Positions 22,401 to 37,400 of a stretch of DNA of 64,000 nt are shown one piece after another. The notes beneath the pieces were generated by a model, which saw only the letters and a program-made list of their open reading frames with translations, was not told where the DNA came from and did no database searches. A program made the translations under genes and the position numbers. Numbering within the stretch: the stretch's first letter is position 1; each line of letters starts with the position of its first letter. Source of the DNA: Acanthornis magna. Lineage: Eukaryota > Chordata > Aves > Passeriformes > Acanthizidae. The stretch covers positions 869,001 through 933,000 of the forward strand of contig JAWUZG010000056.1 of assembly GCA_036785705.1 (NCBI GenBank), written 5' to 3'.

Positions 22401-25342
22401 ACAGTGTACACTGAAGAGAATGTAGCTTTACAGTTTCTGCAATGTCAGTGACAAGGATAAATGATTTGTTTTTACTTGGTAACAGTTCTAATTAGTTGTC
22501 CAATATTTGAGCTGCCATTTCCATAAATTGTGGTTTAGTGTTGTGGGCTGTGTGTTTTCCAAATCATAGGCAGAAATTATCAACTGTGTAAGAAATTTTC
22601 AGTCTTCTTCTTTCTTGAGATAGATGAGTAGCTGAGCGACGCAAGCAATTTATTTCCTCATATCTCTTTAAGTGGACTGAGTTGATCTGAGATTGCCTGA
22701 CAGTTCAAAATGTGGACAGAGGAAAACTACTCAGTGGGTGTAATTCTGAGGTCACCTTCTTTGAATTGAGTTTCTTTTGGGACCCCATGAGCTATTACAA
22801 AAGTTAACACGCCAAGTTACAAAATGGCTTTACCGCAAATGTTTTTGGGTTTGTCTGTTCAGATGACAACAAGAACAACAGAAATTCAGAACCCCTGGGA
22901 GCCTCGTTCATCATTTATCTTCTAGTAGTCATATATTGCTGTGCAGGATGAGGACAAAATCAGTTTTAAACCACACCACTTGGAGAAGTGTTTTGTAATC
23001 AATCTGTAATGGATTTCCTTTTTGAAGTCTTTGATTTGGGAGAAAATTTTCACCCTGACAATCCTTTTTATGCAAGTCTTTGGAAAAACCTTCAAATAGT
23101 AAGTCCTTTAGGAGGCTTGCTACCCATACCTGCTTTGTATGGGCCTGGCCTTAGCAGAGATGTTTTTTCATGAATTATAGTCACAGTAGGATTATAGTGA
23201 TGTTTATTCAACATCTGCATTTTGATCACCAAACAGCTATGTTTGTGTTTGAAAGATGAGCAACTATGATGTGTAAAATGTATTTAAGAGCATTAATTTG
23301 TTATCTGAACCTCAAAATGCCTTCAGAATTCGTGGTTCTTGCTTAGGAGTCTTTTTCTTGGTAGCTTTTAGAGCAGGGAATGATTAATTTCCCCATTAAA
23401 TGCTCAACATGAGGGGAAAACCTATTTTATCCATATAAACTGCAAAAAACTACTGTTTACAGAAAGGCATTTTCAAGTCTTTCCACGTGTAGACTTTATC
23501 CCACACTTTATGTAAGAGTAATATTTCAGTTAAAAAAGCCTTATATATGCTTAGACATAAATGCTGAGAAATGCTCAACTGTCTTAATGCAGTCACTGTT
23601 GACTGCAGGAGACATTTTTAGCGAAGTTTTTGAAATCACAGTAAACAAATGGATAAAAATCATGCCAGGCTAAACATTGTAGGCTTCTAGCAATACTTGT
23701 TTTAGTAACATCTTGTCTGAGATGCCAGTTCAGTGTGGTGCTAAAAAGTAAGATCACTGACTTGATAAAGTTAGTGCTATTTCAGAAAATACTGCTACTA
23801 GCACAGAATTTGCCAAACGCAACGTTATTGGTGTTCAGGCAGATTTGGGTTATTGTTTTCTTGGATAGAGGTTCTGTAGGAAGCTGTTTAGTGTTCACAG
23901 TTTGACCTTCCATGTTTTTGTAAAACTGATCTCAATCCTAAAATGTTCCCTCTTGGATTCATGCCTTTATTTATACAGGCCTCTCTACAAAGCTCGCCAG
24001 TGGAGGAAGACAGTCTATAATACAGGAGATGTAAATTCTGCATGTATATATTTATATCCAGTCTCCCAGCTCTGAGGGTCTTACTGTCAGAAAAGCCTTC
24101 AAACACATTTAAAAGACATTTAAATCTTACACTATAAACATGAACAAATATAGACATCCTTCCACACTGACTTCATGTATATTCCCTCTTCGTGTAAGTC
24201 TCTGTACATATCACAGATGCTCTTATTGTTGTCTCAGCTGCCAAATTTCCTCTTAGTGAGTATCATTGTTCTGCTTTTATACTTGTTGGTGTCCTTTCTG
24301 GGGGCTTTTGTGATGCAGCAAGAAGAAGGAAGAACGGTTTAAAAAATATATAATCTTCCCCCAAATTGGCCAGGAAATTTAGAAGCATGTGTGTCTGAAG
24401 GTAATAGATACACTTAAAATTTCCATGGCTCTGGAGCTGAAGCTGTGCTTGAGTAACTGTTAAGTCTTTTAGCACCTTTCTCCCTGCCCCCACCCCAGTT
24501 CTGCCTTTCTCTCTACCTTGTTTTAGCCCTAAATAGTCTTCTGCAGAGTCCTCTCTTAGCCTGTTTGGAATCCTGTTAAAATCACTGATTCCCTCTGTAA
24601 AGGCTCAAAATTACATCAATATTGCTTTAAAAAACTTTGAAGTTTATTGCAGATATATACAATCTCAGAGAGAATAAATATTAGTCCAGGAGTTTTCCAC
24701 GGGGGAGTAAGTCATGTTGTGTAATTGTTTTTCCATTTGCTTTAAACCTTGCTAATTGTCCTTCTGGGCCTTCCTCATCTAGATTGGGTAGCTTTCCTTA
24801 AAAACAGGTTGCACAATATTCCCCAATATCAGACTTTTAAGTCTGTAACTATATGGTTAAGGAGCGTGACTCCTGCCATTTGGAAAGATCTTTGGAGAAG
24901 ATAGTTTATTTAATGACTTTCATTCTTTAAACTGTAGACATTCTCAGTTTTTAGAAGCAGGGAGACAGCTCATAGTAAAGATGTAGAGAATGAGGGGCAC
25001 ATGAAAGCTCCCCATGTGAGCAGTTACATGTGCTGTGATTGTGCAACAGCTTGTGGTATGGTGTAGTGAGTGCAACAATTCACTGAACTTGGTGTTAAAC
25101 ATACATCCAACCTATAAATGCTGACTATTTTAGAGCTTTATAGATGTAAAATTGTATTCTCATACTGTGATTTATTTTCTTAATTTGGACTATCAGATTA
25201 TTAGCAAGGAGGTCTCAAGCCTGTTCTGCTGCTAAGGAAGACATCAGTGACTTACCTTTCAACTGTAACAAAAATTTGAAAGTGTTACTGCAGGCCTTGA
25301 AGTGAGACAGATTCAGATTTAAAGAACAGTATTTTTGGCTAG
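19411..25342. other. Presumed long intron of the rightward gene
   Basis: T/G-leaning AT-rich sequence without recognised repeats. A 17-base poly(T) run is at 21400-21416. A short patch with several CpGs and an ATGCAAAT octamer (21649-21656) lies at about 21490-21670 and could be an enhancer. The open frames over that patch have no start or splice support. Confidence 0.4.
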
Positions 25343-25425
25343 AGAAGATTGCTTGGGAAGAACAGAAAACGAAGGCATGTTAGGGCAAAGCTCTCTGAGG
25401 CTCCTGTGCCTCTGAATTTTGCCTG
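25343..25425 (+). other. Weak candidate exon (83 nt)
   Basis: A consensus donor GCCTG|GTAAGTAT at 25425/25426 follows 83 nt open in one frame after a mediocre acceptor (TTTTTGGCTAG). The donor is good and the acceptor poor, so this may be a pseudo-exon. No product is recognised. Confidence 0.18.
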
Positions 25426-28400
25426 GTAAGTATTTCTTGGGCAGCAAAGGCAGCATCCTCGTGAGAGAAAATGTCAGTATAAGCACAGCTCAGAGCTTCC
25501 CCTGTATTTAATTTACCCTGTGAGCTGTGTCCGTTCTGGCTGCCGTATCCTAATTGGCATCTTGCTCCATGAACCTGTTGGCAGGCAGCTGCTGGGTCAT
25601 GGTTCCTTACAAGTTAACCCACTTACCTTCTCAGAGCAGCAGCAAATCTCTTCCAAAGGTGGTTCTTTTAGGCAAGTTGTTCAGTAACTGGTGCATCAGG
25701 AGGAGTGTTGCACTCTGGTACATAAAGTACCTGTTTTTAGCAGTTGATAGAGAGACACTGTTAGTAACAGTTGCCATGAAAAACCTCCTGCGACAGCATT
25801 AAGGTGAGATTGCAGAGTGGTTTAGATGGAGATTCCTCAGCCTCTCTGGAGCTTTAGTCGTGGTGAGTTCTCCTGTGTTCTGCATAATTCTCTGTTGTTT
25901 TGCTTGTTGGAGTGTGGGAAGTGTTTGTTTGTTGCTTTCAAAGAGAGAAGCTGAATCAGGTCCCTTTCTGATGGGTATTGCCATCAGCATCAGATGGGGG
26001 ATTCAGTAAATACATTCTTTACATTCACAATTGCAAATCATACTGGATTGCATAATGTTGTAAACAGCAAGAAGTGGTGCATAAAAAAAGGTGCCCAGTT
26101 CTCACCCCTCATCTCTTTTTTTTCCACAAGGCTGTAATTTTTCTCTGTTGTACATAATGGTGATAACATTGCAGGCTTTTTCCTACTCTGTCCTTTGCAG
26201 ATTGACTTCATTGCTTATGGTTGTAAATTATCTTTGTTTATCAGTGTAAATCAATAGAGCTATCCCTGAACAATGGCGATAGCAACAGCCAGACCTTTTG
26301 AAGCCAAATTTGCAGTGAGAAACAGTGTTGTATAGAAACATGTTGAAAAAGATAACCAGCACGGGTTATCGGGGAGTTGTGCTCAGCCCCCCCCAGGGGG
26401 GATCATGGAAATGCTGTGGAATAATATTTTCTGAAATATTCCGACACAACTGCCAGGGCAGTTGGAAGGTTCATGCATATACTAATAATTGTTAGGGGAA
26501 ATAACAGTAAACAGGTGATACACCAAAGCAACAACATTTAAATAAATGGGAATTAGATTTAATATATCAAATGTTACGTAATTGGTTTTTTCCCCTAGAG
26601 TTCAGTTCCTGCAGTTCTTTGCATATTAAATATTGGTCTGTCTACACAGAAAGCTGACTTTGGATGCTTTCATTAAAAAGTTTTTAAACACTCACATGGA
26701 ATGAAATCTGTAGAACACAGGAGGAAATATGAATCCATATAATGAATATTGTTGTCTTCAGTGGCAAGCGCTGTTCACTGAGGGGGTTATTAGTTCAGCC
26801 AATAGTCACTAAATTGTGTTGCATGGGTAACATACTGAATTTTTTTTTGTGTTCTCCTGACTAAAAGAGCTGGTGTACTTTTTCAGTCAAGTAATCGTAA
26901 TAAAAGTTTGAAGATATATTAGAAATATAAGCAGCTAGTATTCAGTTCATAGTTGCAGTGATTGTGCTGGATGCAAATACCTCAGCTGTGGATAAAAAAT
27001 TACTTAACAAGTGAAATAATGAAAAATCAGTATCAGTTGCTAAACAAAGGTAAGCTCTGCTTTTCCAAAAATGATAGCATTGTCAATTAGTGTAGACACT
27101 GTAGAGGACACACAGTCTCATCCTCAGTCTCTCTACAGCAAATGGATGTGGCTTCTTGGCTTTCTCTTGCTGGCATTGAGTGAGATGCTTGTCCATTCAA
27201 GCTGCTGTTTCAAATGATATGGGAACAGTTATAATTTAAAAACTTTGTTTCTTTCTCTTGGTGAACATTAGGCAATAGTGGGGTGGAGGGGACATTGTCA
27301 TTTTTATTTGGCTTTCACCTGTCAGTTTACAAATGTCTCTAAGGTATTTCAAGTCCATAGATTTCAACTACTTTTAATTTAGTTGGCTTTGCCACATGGG
27401 TCGAGGTTTCTTTTCCATCTCTATTTCTCCATGGCTTCTTGGAGTAGTTGTTCTGCAAGCAAGGTAAACGTGTATCAGACATACAAATGTTCATTGGATG
27501 ATGCACAGTAAAATATCTGCCCCAGCTGCATAATCTGCTACAAGGTTCTGAAAAATGAGAGCCAGAGGACAGCTCAAAGCCTGGGCAGCTCCTGGGTCCT
27601 TCCTGGGATCAGTGGGAAAGGATTTGCTGTCTCAGAGGTGCACTTGCAGTCATCAGTCTGCACCTATAAGATTTTCTTGAATATGTTTGTTGTTTTCTTG
27701 GCAGTGGGTTTATGATGGAGCTTAGAAAGGACAGCTGTCACACCACAAAAAAGACACTGTTCATTAATTTGAGAGATTAACTAGACTCTGTTTGTATTGA
27801 GATCTAAGAAGTAGGAGAATGGACAATCATATCTTCCTGAGGAGCCTTCCTCAGGCTGATAAGGAGCACCCACTGTACACCCCATGAACTCATCACTTCG
27901 TGTCCTGGGGTGCCCATAACGGTGCCATTTAAGAACAGAATATGCAGGGAACAAAAGCGATGAGAATCTTGAAGTTAATTGTGCAGCACCTGAAAATCAG
28001 AAATCTGGCATTTAGATAAGGGAAAAATATTGAAATACAAATCTGCCTTCTTTATTTTTACCATGAGAGAGGAAAGTGAAGGCATCTCATGATAAAGGCA
28101 AGTATCTTTCTAAATCCTGGTTTGCTAATTGGTGTGTCCCTACTGTGTCTGCACTGTCTCACAGCATGTGCCAGGACCTGGGATAAATATTTCCTTTTGG
28201 AAAAGCTGTACACAATGTGCAAATAGAAGGAACATGGTCTCTTCGGCCTCTCTAAGATGTGTTGGAATAAATATGTTGTTTTGAAAGGGGTTTCTTCATA
28301 TTTTTCAGATGAGCAGCTCTCTTGAGCTTTGTGCTTTTTATTACATAACATTTAAGTTTTTTAAGTTCTGAGCGTGACCTCGAATTTTTATTTCAGCTTT

Positions 28401-31400
28401 CGTAAAGTATTAGCTGCTTGTAGCCATATAAAAATGGATACATTTCCCTATATTCTAGCTCTGTAACACCTATAGTCCCCCGCAGTTTGTTTGGGAGGCT
28501 TAACTCTGCAGTGGTTTGAGTAGAAAATTATTTTCTTTAGTACTTACAGAATTCAAAATCATTAGAATTTGCTCTGTATAAAATTATGACTTTCTGAAGA
28601 AATATTGGCACAAACTGTGGAAGCTGTTAGGTTTTGGAACTTGTGTTCAAATTACTCATTTTCTCTGCTTTATTTTTTCTTTCGCTTCATAATTAGAGGC
28701 TGGTGGACAGAGCAAGCTTGAGGTGGAAGGGCCTACTTTGGAATCTGACAAAAAAGCAGTCACTTAGAAAAAGGGGTATATCTTTTGGGTGGAGAAAAAA
28801 ACTGCTTGAATTGAAGAAACAATTTTAGGTGCTGTGGCTTGTTTTGCTGTTTGACTCTGCAGATAAGTCAGTTCTGGAATTTCCATGCACCAACATCTGC
28901 TAATTCATACCTTACATGTATAAGTGAGTTTATAGTTTCATAGAAAACAGTTATTGACTGATCCGTTTTCGTATTTGTGGAAGTTAAGCTGTATCATTTC
29001 TGTCAATAGGTCAAGAGGACTCTGTAAGTATCTTTGGCCATGAAGATTTGGACAAACATGGTCAGTCTATGCTACGTTGCTCTGAAATCTACAGGTTGAA
29101 ATATTTCTATCTCAAAATCAACTTCTTTTGTGTTATTGGCAAAAAAAAAGTTCTAAAAACTTTCATTCAAAGAGGAGACATTTTCTCTTTTCATCTTGAG
29201 AATGATGTGTGTCTGTGCTCAGATTTATCTGGATGAGTATATGTATATCTTATAGATATATTTGTTTGAAGTGACTATTAATGCTGGTTTAGGAAGCAGT
29301 GTTGAATCTTCAGCTATATTCATGTTTTAGGAAGAGTCCATCTTTATCTTCAGAATCGTACAGTAGAAGGTAGTGGTGATTTAAAAACATTTCACTGCCT
29401 GGGGAGTGTGACTGAAGTGCTCATCTTGCCAGAAATTTGCTAGGACTTTGGTTTGCTAAAGTTTTTTTTCTTCTAAAATGCTGGTTGAGGACACTTTTAA
29501 TGAGCATCCCAGCTGCCCATGTGTTGGAAGCAGAAGAGGCAGCAAAGTGAAATAGCTTCTTAAGTCAACTCCTATCAAAACCCAGAACTCCATAATTTAC
29601 TGATTTTACAAATAAGAGAAATAAAAGCTTGGCTTGCCTGAAGTCAATTATTCTAGTGTTTAGAAGAGGACCCAGAACACTCTCATGATCTTACTCACTT
29701 TGCTAACCCAGCCTTTTGGAAACAGCCATGGTAAATATTTATTTAGTTGCCATAATACAGTATGGGAATGTCTTCTAACCTCAGCAGTTAGGCTGAGTTA
29801 GGCTGCTGCTTCTAAAAGCTTCAAGTCTTTAGTTTGAATGTTAAAGATTTATGGCTTTACATCACAAATTGTATTTCCAAAGGCTTATCCTGGCACTGCT
29901 GTATTTTGTTTTTGTAACTGTTGTATTGTCATCCTTCTTGAATAACTTGCTGTCAAAGCACATGCCAGGTCATGTGTTACAGTCAGTTCAGAGCAGCCGC
30001 ACATTTTGCCAGTTAAATATTTCTCTCTGGGAGCTGGAAGAGCTGCCTTGCATATCAGAAGCTTGCAGTCCAACCTGCTGATGAGTATTTGCTTTTCTTA
30101 TAGCCAAATACTTAACGTTAACATGTGATTTGGGAGTCATCTTTGGAATTAATTTCTGTATTGTTCAGCAAGGGGAAAAACTTGGATACTGGGATGATGC
30201 TTGGTTTACTGCTCAGTTTTCAGATTATTTAATCCAGGTGCTCTTCTCCCATCTAAAAACTGAAATTTTGGATTAAAACAGATTTTTGCTATTTTTAGAG
30301 CATGGAAGATCCTGCCTTTAAACTCCAAGTCAGAGACTAAATAAATACTTGTAAGTAAGGAAGCCACATTTTTACAATTTTCATCGTTGACCTCAGGATC
30401 ACATTTTCCATCATTTATGACTAGAGGTCCCGCAGTCTGCCTGTGAAACAGTAAAATGCATTCAAGTCTTTTGGTATTGTCAGGCCATGACAAAAGCCTA
30501 ATAAGATGAGAATGATTGGCAGAATGACATGCACCCATCTTTTTTTTAACTCTTCTGTAAAATATACTGAAATCTAAAATGGGGCAGAGTGTTCTCAAGA
30601 AAATGCTGATGGTGACAAAAACTTCGACAATGCAAACATTCTCACTTGTGGAGCTGAATCAATTGGAAAGAGCAGGCAAAAAGGCAAAGTGGAAATACCA
30701 TTAAGTTGTCTGAAACATTTAGTAGCAATGATCTGCATGAAAATAATTTGGTACAATTAACTGATGCTTTTGGTCATTTCTTTTGCACAGCAGTTTTCAT
30801 GTGTGTACCACAGTCTTATTCTGAAACAAGAAAATGAGGCTCTTTCTGAGCTGGCTAATACTTTATTGCAGAGATTTACTTCTTAATCTTCATTGGAGAT
30901 TTTGAAGTCCTGGCTGGTTTTTAGCAGGCTGATTTAGTTCTTTGATTTGAGAATATACAAAATAGGCCTGCTGTAATTAGAGCTTGGTGGTAGCTTTTGG
31001 CAAGTCCTGAGTTATTTATGCAGTAGCATTGTACTGAGGACACGATGCATTTTAGGGAGGGGAAATCAGAACAATGTCCTGGTTTGCTTGTGTGGGCTAA
31101 TATGACTCATTTAGAATGAATGCCTTTAAAAGTTTTGGGTTTTTTTTTAGGAAAAACTGACAGGCTAACCTCAGGTTTCAAATCAGTTTTAAACTGTCCA
31201 ACAAGCTGGAAGTCTCCCTTCGATCTGCAAGGCCCTAGCAATTCCCCATGGTTGGGGTCAGCAGTTTATAAACACGGCCTGGACCAATGATCTGTGAAAT
31301 CAATCTTTGAGTCTTCCTGCTGCTGCCTTTGAACAGTTTCATTGATGGCAAAGTAGAAATGACTCAGGCTTTGGAATGTGAGTATAAAAAATCTAAAGCT

Positions 31401-34400
31401 TAAAGCACACAGAAGACAAAATGTTGATGCTTGGAAAGTTTCTTTACCCTTGGAATGAGGGAGTTTTGGTCCTGACATTTTCTGGAGGTATGTCACAAGA
31501 TTCTGAACAGGATTATTTTGGTAATGTGGTGCTATTGGATAAATATATTGAAGACATTTTGCCCACCTTTCAAATTGAACCTACTGGATGAGTGAGTCAG
31601 CTGCCTGGCTGGTTGCATGTTAAAGCTAATATTTTGTGGCTTCAGAGTTACTCAATAGCTTTTATTCTGGGAATTAATAAGATGGATTAATTTATGTACA
31701 ACACTTCCTAGTTAGAGAGAAGTCAGTAGTTTTAAAGCCCAGTGAAGCAGTGGTTATAGGTGCCGCATGATCTGCTCCTTTTGTTGAAGACAGTTCTTTA
31801 AAGCTGAACTGTCACGGTTCCTTCACATTGAGCTCGGTAGCTCTGTCAGTAAAACATTCTTTCTGTTGTTGCTTCAAACATCTGGCTTATTGTCCCCACC
31901 CAGTGCCAAGTGGTGTTTCATGTTAAATAATTTTTTTCCAAAGCAATTGTTCTGAGTGGAGTTTCTTGCATACTGACTCCAGCTAGCGTGCTTCGGTCTG
32001 GCAGTGGATTCAGATATCCCTGTGAAGGATCACATCTTTGATTCATCTCTCATCTTTTGCACTTGTATTTTCTTCATATTTTCTTTCAACACAGCATATG
32101 TATAAAATACTGTGTGTTCTGGCTTGTGGGATTCACCTCATTGTAGGTGAAAACAAAAGTGTTACAAAAATCCCAGTTCTGTCTGTGTGTGCTGAAAAAT
32201 TGCTGTCACCTGTGGCAGAATTGGTGGTGTTGGCTTTTGCCAGTGCCAGCTGAACTGATGCTCTCAGCGCTGGGGCAGCAGAGGGTGCCTCCCATGGAGC
32301 TCAAGCTGTGTGTAAGAATAAGCGCAGCTGTTGGAAGTGTCCCAGCGCTCTGGGCCGTGGCCATACAAGGAGCCCTCTCTGTACAAAGCTGCTCTGTCTG
32401 ATCCATGAGTTCCATGTGTGTTAAAGTTCATGGGGCTCTTTGTCTGGGTGTCAGCCACGGGTGCCTTTCATCCCCGAGGTGCCTGAAAGCATCTCTCGAT
32501 ATTATTAGAATGGTAGAAAGGAAGTGGAAAAGAGGGAAAACAGACTTACTGAATATTTCAGCGGGTCTTTGCCAAATCACATTTTGGGCTTCATTTCTAT
32601 TTTAAATGCTGCAGTGGCTGCCAAAGCTGGCAAACTCTGATCCCCTTTGGAAGGGGGAGGAGACTTTATTACTTCTCTGCCAGAGGAGGAACATCAGTTC
32701 ATTTTCCTGTTGCTTTGTTTTTCCTTTGTAGTGAACAAAGAAATTCTGTGAGGGAGAAGTAGAAAAAGCCATTTTTGAAAGCTTTTCCAGAAATTTTACA
32801 AAACAATGGGTTTGATCTACTCTTTAAATGTGGTTTCCTGTCTTGTCTCACATCATTTGCATACCTTTAAAAATAACTTGGTTTAACTTTATTTTATAGG
32901 AATGTGTACTTTCCTCTGCTAGTGCTGGTTGGGGTATTGTTTCCTTGATTATTTCTATGTGCATATAATCAAGAAGTGATCAAATTTTAATCACCAAACA
33001 ATTGGCCAGATTTGCATAGAGAAAAACTGATTAGAATCACCAAAAAAACCAGGCTGAACATAGAATAATATCTATGCTTAAATAACTAAATCCCACAGTT
33101 TAGGAAGATAAGATGACTGAACAGCAAAAAAAAAGAAAATCAAAAGAAAATCTAAGAGCCAAAAAATATCTGGGCTTTCTTCCTGCCTTTGTCATGCCTC
33201 ACTTGTAGCCTTGGAAACTGAGACAAAGAGGTTAAGAAACTTGCTCATTCTTAAAATGGAGATAAGATACAGTGTACAGCTTATTTTAGTTTCACTTATT
33301 CCTCTGCAAAGTGCTGTAAGTGAACAGTGCTGGATTTTTAACAGTATAATCTATATCATGAACTTGTTTATTTAGGACTTGAGCCAATGAACCCACGTTT
33401 AGCTGTGCTTCCTGTGCCTACCTGTTAGTGATCCCTTGTTTTAACCTGTCAGTCTTTGCAGGTTATTCCATCATCTCTCGGGATGTTTTGGTGAAACCAG
33501 ACAGACAATTGTGGGACTCTGAGCAGGATGCCCGATATCCCAGCACTAAAGCACAGTGCAGAGGGGATGGTTGGCTCAATACTTTCCAAACAAGCTCTTG
33601 TTTCCCTCCAGGCGTCTGAACCAGGGATTCAAGATTGTGGGATCAAAACATTGGAAAGAGTTCTTGGCAAATTGATCGACTGTGAAATAGTTACGAGCTC
33701 TTATTTTTTAAATCTGAAAGTGCCACTTTTTAGTTAAGGTCTGTTCCTAGGGCTTTTGTTTTATAGGCTCTCTGGACATTCACACGCTGTTTATATTAAT
33801 GCAGCTCATTTGTAGGCAGTGCAGACACTTTTAGAAATTGTAAGACTGTGGAGACATTTAATGGCTGAGGATAAATTGCACAGCTGTGGACACTATTTAT
33901 ACTTTCCTGTATAGAAAAGAGTCTGTATCATGAAATAAGCATAGCTCAATGTTGTGAGTTATTTTTCAGGGGTTTTTTTAATCCTGGAGAGGGCTTGCCA
34001 GCTCTTGGGTTTACATGTTAAAAAGGGTTAGCATGTGCATATCCTAAGGAGATAAAGTTCATGCTTTACCTATTAAGAAAACAGATACTGAAGAGAGGAG
34101 AGAGAAGGTAAAATGTTTAAAAATCTTAGTAAGGAATTCTAGAAACACTGCATGAAATTTCTGGGCTGAGAGGAATAGTTCCTAAATATGTCAAGGGAAA
34201 CTGAATATGATTGAAAATAACCAGGACTTGATAGAAGGCAAAGTGAACAGTAACTCATGCAACAAGTTAGTTTACAGGTTAAGGATCTGAAACCTCTGCA
34301 AAGCACACATCACTTCCTAGAGAAAGAAATGTCCAAGCCCACAGCTTTCAGTAAAAGAGCAATTTAAAGCAATTTCCAACTTACTAAAATATGTAAGGAG

Positions 34401-37400
34401 AAATAATTATAACTTTAATAATTAGATCTCAACCAAAGGACAGAGAAAGGGAGCAAGTTGTTTGTTCTTTGTAGATGCGTTAATGATGGGAACCCTTAGA
34501 AGTCAACTTTAAAGGACAAAAGGACAAACACAATTTTAGGATGTGTAAAATGGAAATTAGGCACTGAGACAGTGACTGAATTGCTTCAAAGATAAGAGGC
34601 TAGGATGAATTAAGAACTAGTAGATACCATCTTCGAAATACCAGAATCTAATATCTTTGAAAATTACTTCGAAAAAAGTTTGCTGAAAGAAACCATAGGA
34701 AACTGCAAACATGGTTCAGAGCTGTTCAGGGCTCCTAGTTTTTATATCTTGCACATAAATTGTGGCTAATTTCAAGTTGTCGCCATATTTTATATCTGCA
34801 AGGTTCCATAAAATTACTCTGCTGTTTGAAATATCTCTGAGTGCTTCTACATTCTCTAGAGATTTAGTTGCAACGTTGTTGTTTGTTCCCTTTTCTCCCT
34901 TAATGCTCTAAAATCCACAGGCTTGTTCTGTCTCAGATTGCTGTCTGTTATGGGAACCAGGGGATAGGGTTAGTGGGTGAATTATGAAGTAATTTGATCA
35001 AGAGCTCAGGAGATAGGATCTTTCCTCTCTTTTCTTCTCTTGTAATGTCAACACTGTGGTTTTTAGAAAATAATAACTTGCACGTATGCTCTGAAATTCC
35101 ATCTTTGGCTCTGACTTGTCCTAAACAGTTCCCACTTCATTGGGGTTGATCTGATACCGTTACTATTTGACAGCTCTTGTCCCGCTAAGAAACTAATTTC
35201 CAAATTATGTATTACAAAAGTTTGATCAAAAGATAAAGCTTGAATTAATAAGATGAATAACTTACTGACATCAAAGAGAAAATGGAATGGGGCAGAGCTG
35301 AGAGCCTGGAACACTGATATGTTCCCAAAATAGTGCTTGTGGATGAGTACTGCTGGCCATGGTGTGTCTCATTGCCACTACTATTCCTAAAAATGAGATT
35401 ATGTACTTATAAAAAAATTGTTAACAAATATTTTTTTCAGAATATTTTGATGTTGATCATTTTAGTTTTAATTCAGATACTTATGAAGTCCTTAGACCTG
35501 CCAGCCATGTTCTTTCAGTTCTGTTCAGTGTTCTGTTGATGCAGACTGATGAATTCTTTCTAGATCAAGTTGGAATCCATGAAGGGAGCATTGTCCCTTA
35601 CCTGTCAGTCTTCCCTCAGCTCCAGGTTACTGCCCCTGCTTCCGCAGTGCAGGACAGAGCTGCAACACCTCTTAGCTGATTTCAGTACAGAGTGAAGCTG
35701 ATTCACTTAGGGATTTAAACATCTTAAATCGAACTTGTCTTCATTTGCACTGCAATGAGCTTGCACAGTCATTCTCCATATTCTTGCTGAGAGACAGCAG
35801 CTTGATAAATCACTCCATCTGACAAGAGCAAGTTTTTACTTCTTGACTGGTACCTTCAGCCCACTCACAAATGAGGTATTTTTTTTTCCATTCTTCAGAT
35901 GTCTCTTGTTATGTGAGAAAAAAATACAATGCAATGAGAAAACCTGCCAACCCCTCTCCTTCAGACAGAAGTTACTAGGCCGAGGGAGCAGCAGCTGGCT
36001 GTGCCCGTGGGACAGAACCTGTGCTGAATGACCCCAGAAGGGACGTCTGGGCTATGTTTCTGCAGCTCTCTGGGAAGAATCACTTTGGTATGGTGCCTTC
36101 ATTTGAATGACACTGTTAGAAGAGATTTCTCTGAAACACTTAGATGTGTTTATACATGTGTGTCTCTTTCTTTGCATGTTTAGCTTTTTCCATTCTGTGC
36201 ATTTTAGTCCAAGGATGCATGTTCAGGGAGATCAGGGCAGATTGCTGGCTGGCTCCGCAGCCTGATGGGGCCCTGCTGTGGAAAACCTGCATCCCCTAGA
36301 TCCTTCTTAAATTGCAGAGTGCTAAGTGATTTGTGATTCCAAGCTGAAAAGCTCTACTGCTACTTCAGACTTCTTGAAAGTGAGACAAACTAAATTTTTC
36401 TTAACTGCTGCCATGTTAGGAATCCCTGTGTGAGCTGTGCTGCAAAGGTAGCTCGTGACTTCACAGCAACAGCTCTTTAAGCCTCACTGTCCTTCAGACA
36501 CAGGGAACTGTGGCAGGTCTCAGTGCAGGAGCGATTTGCTTCTGCTTCCTGGGATGCTAGAGGGGAGAAGATGCACCAATGGCACAGTACAAGGTAATTA
36601 ATTTTTCTTTAGATGTCTTTTATTACATAAATTGTCAACATTGCCCTAGTGACTCTGCACAAATACATCAACAGAATAATGCAGCTGTAATTGTGAGGGT
36701 CTGTGTTACCACATTGCAGTCTGGGCAGCTCTGGCATGCAGAACCTTTTGTGATGAGCTCATCACTGTTTCTTGATTTACTTCTCTGAAGCAATAAGTGT
36801 GAATATTTGTTTCAGACTTGCAGGTTTTTAAAACATGGGGGAGGGCATTATTGAATGTATAGAAAGTTGCTCACTTTGTGAAAAGACTGTAATATCAAGT
36901 GTGCAACAACTGAAAGCCTGCACTGAGAGAATTTAATAAAACTTGTAACTTGCTGGCAAAGGAAGGGATATCACCTCATACTACACTGGTTTCCCAACCT
37001 TAAAGAAGTTTGGTGTGGTGTTGCACCAGTTAAATGCAGACTGCAGTATTTCAAATGCAGCCATAGGCTGGGCAGTCAGACTTTTACATTCTAAAAACAC
37101 TTCATCAAAGGTTTTACAGATCAGTTGGCTTGTAAGAATATCTGATCAATCTCTCTTGAGGACAAAATAACTTAGAAATGTGTGGGAGAAAAGGAGTTCT
37201 TCATAAAAATATTTTTTCATAACTTAAGGAAAACAGAAGTATAGTTCTAAAGAGATTTTTTAATGGGAATATTTAAAGGAATTTGAATTAAGAAAGGATC
37301 TTATTAGTTACATACAAGTGTAATTAAATTTCTATGATTCTGCAAAAATCATACTTTCCATGTGCTTACATAAAGCCAAGCATTCTTTTTGTGTTCCTCT

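Noticed and set aside
29010..29023. 14-nt plus-strand micro-exon between TTCTGTCAATAG and GTAAGTATC
   Set aside because: Too short to support from sequence alone, and the acceptor pyrimidine tract is weak.
33428..33737. Two overlapping plus-strand frames after a good acceptor (CAGTCTTTGCAG at about 33461) with charged, protein-like composition
   Set aside because: No usable donor follows either frame, and both end in stops without a poly(A) context that I can support.
36545..36593. Plus-strand mini-exon with ATG (MAQYK) before CAAG|GTAATT
   Set aside because: Both splice sites are mediocre and the coding part is five residues.
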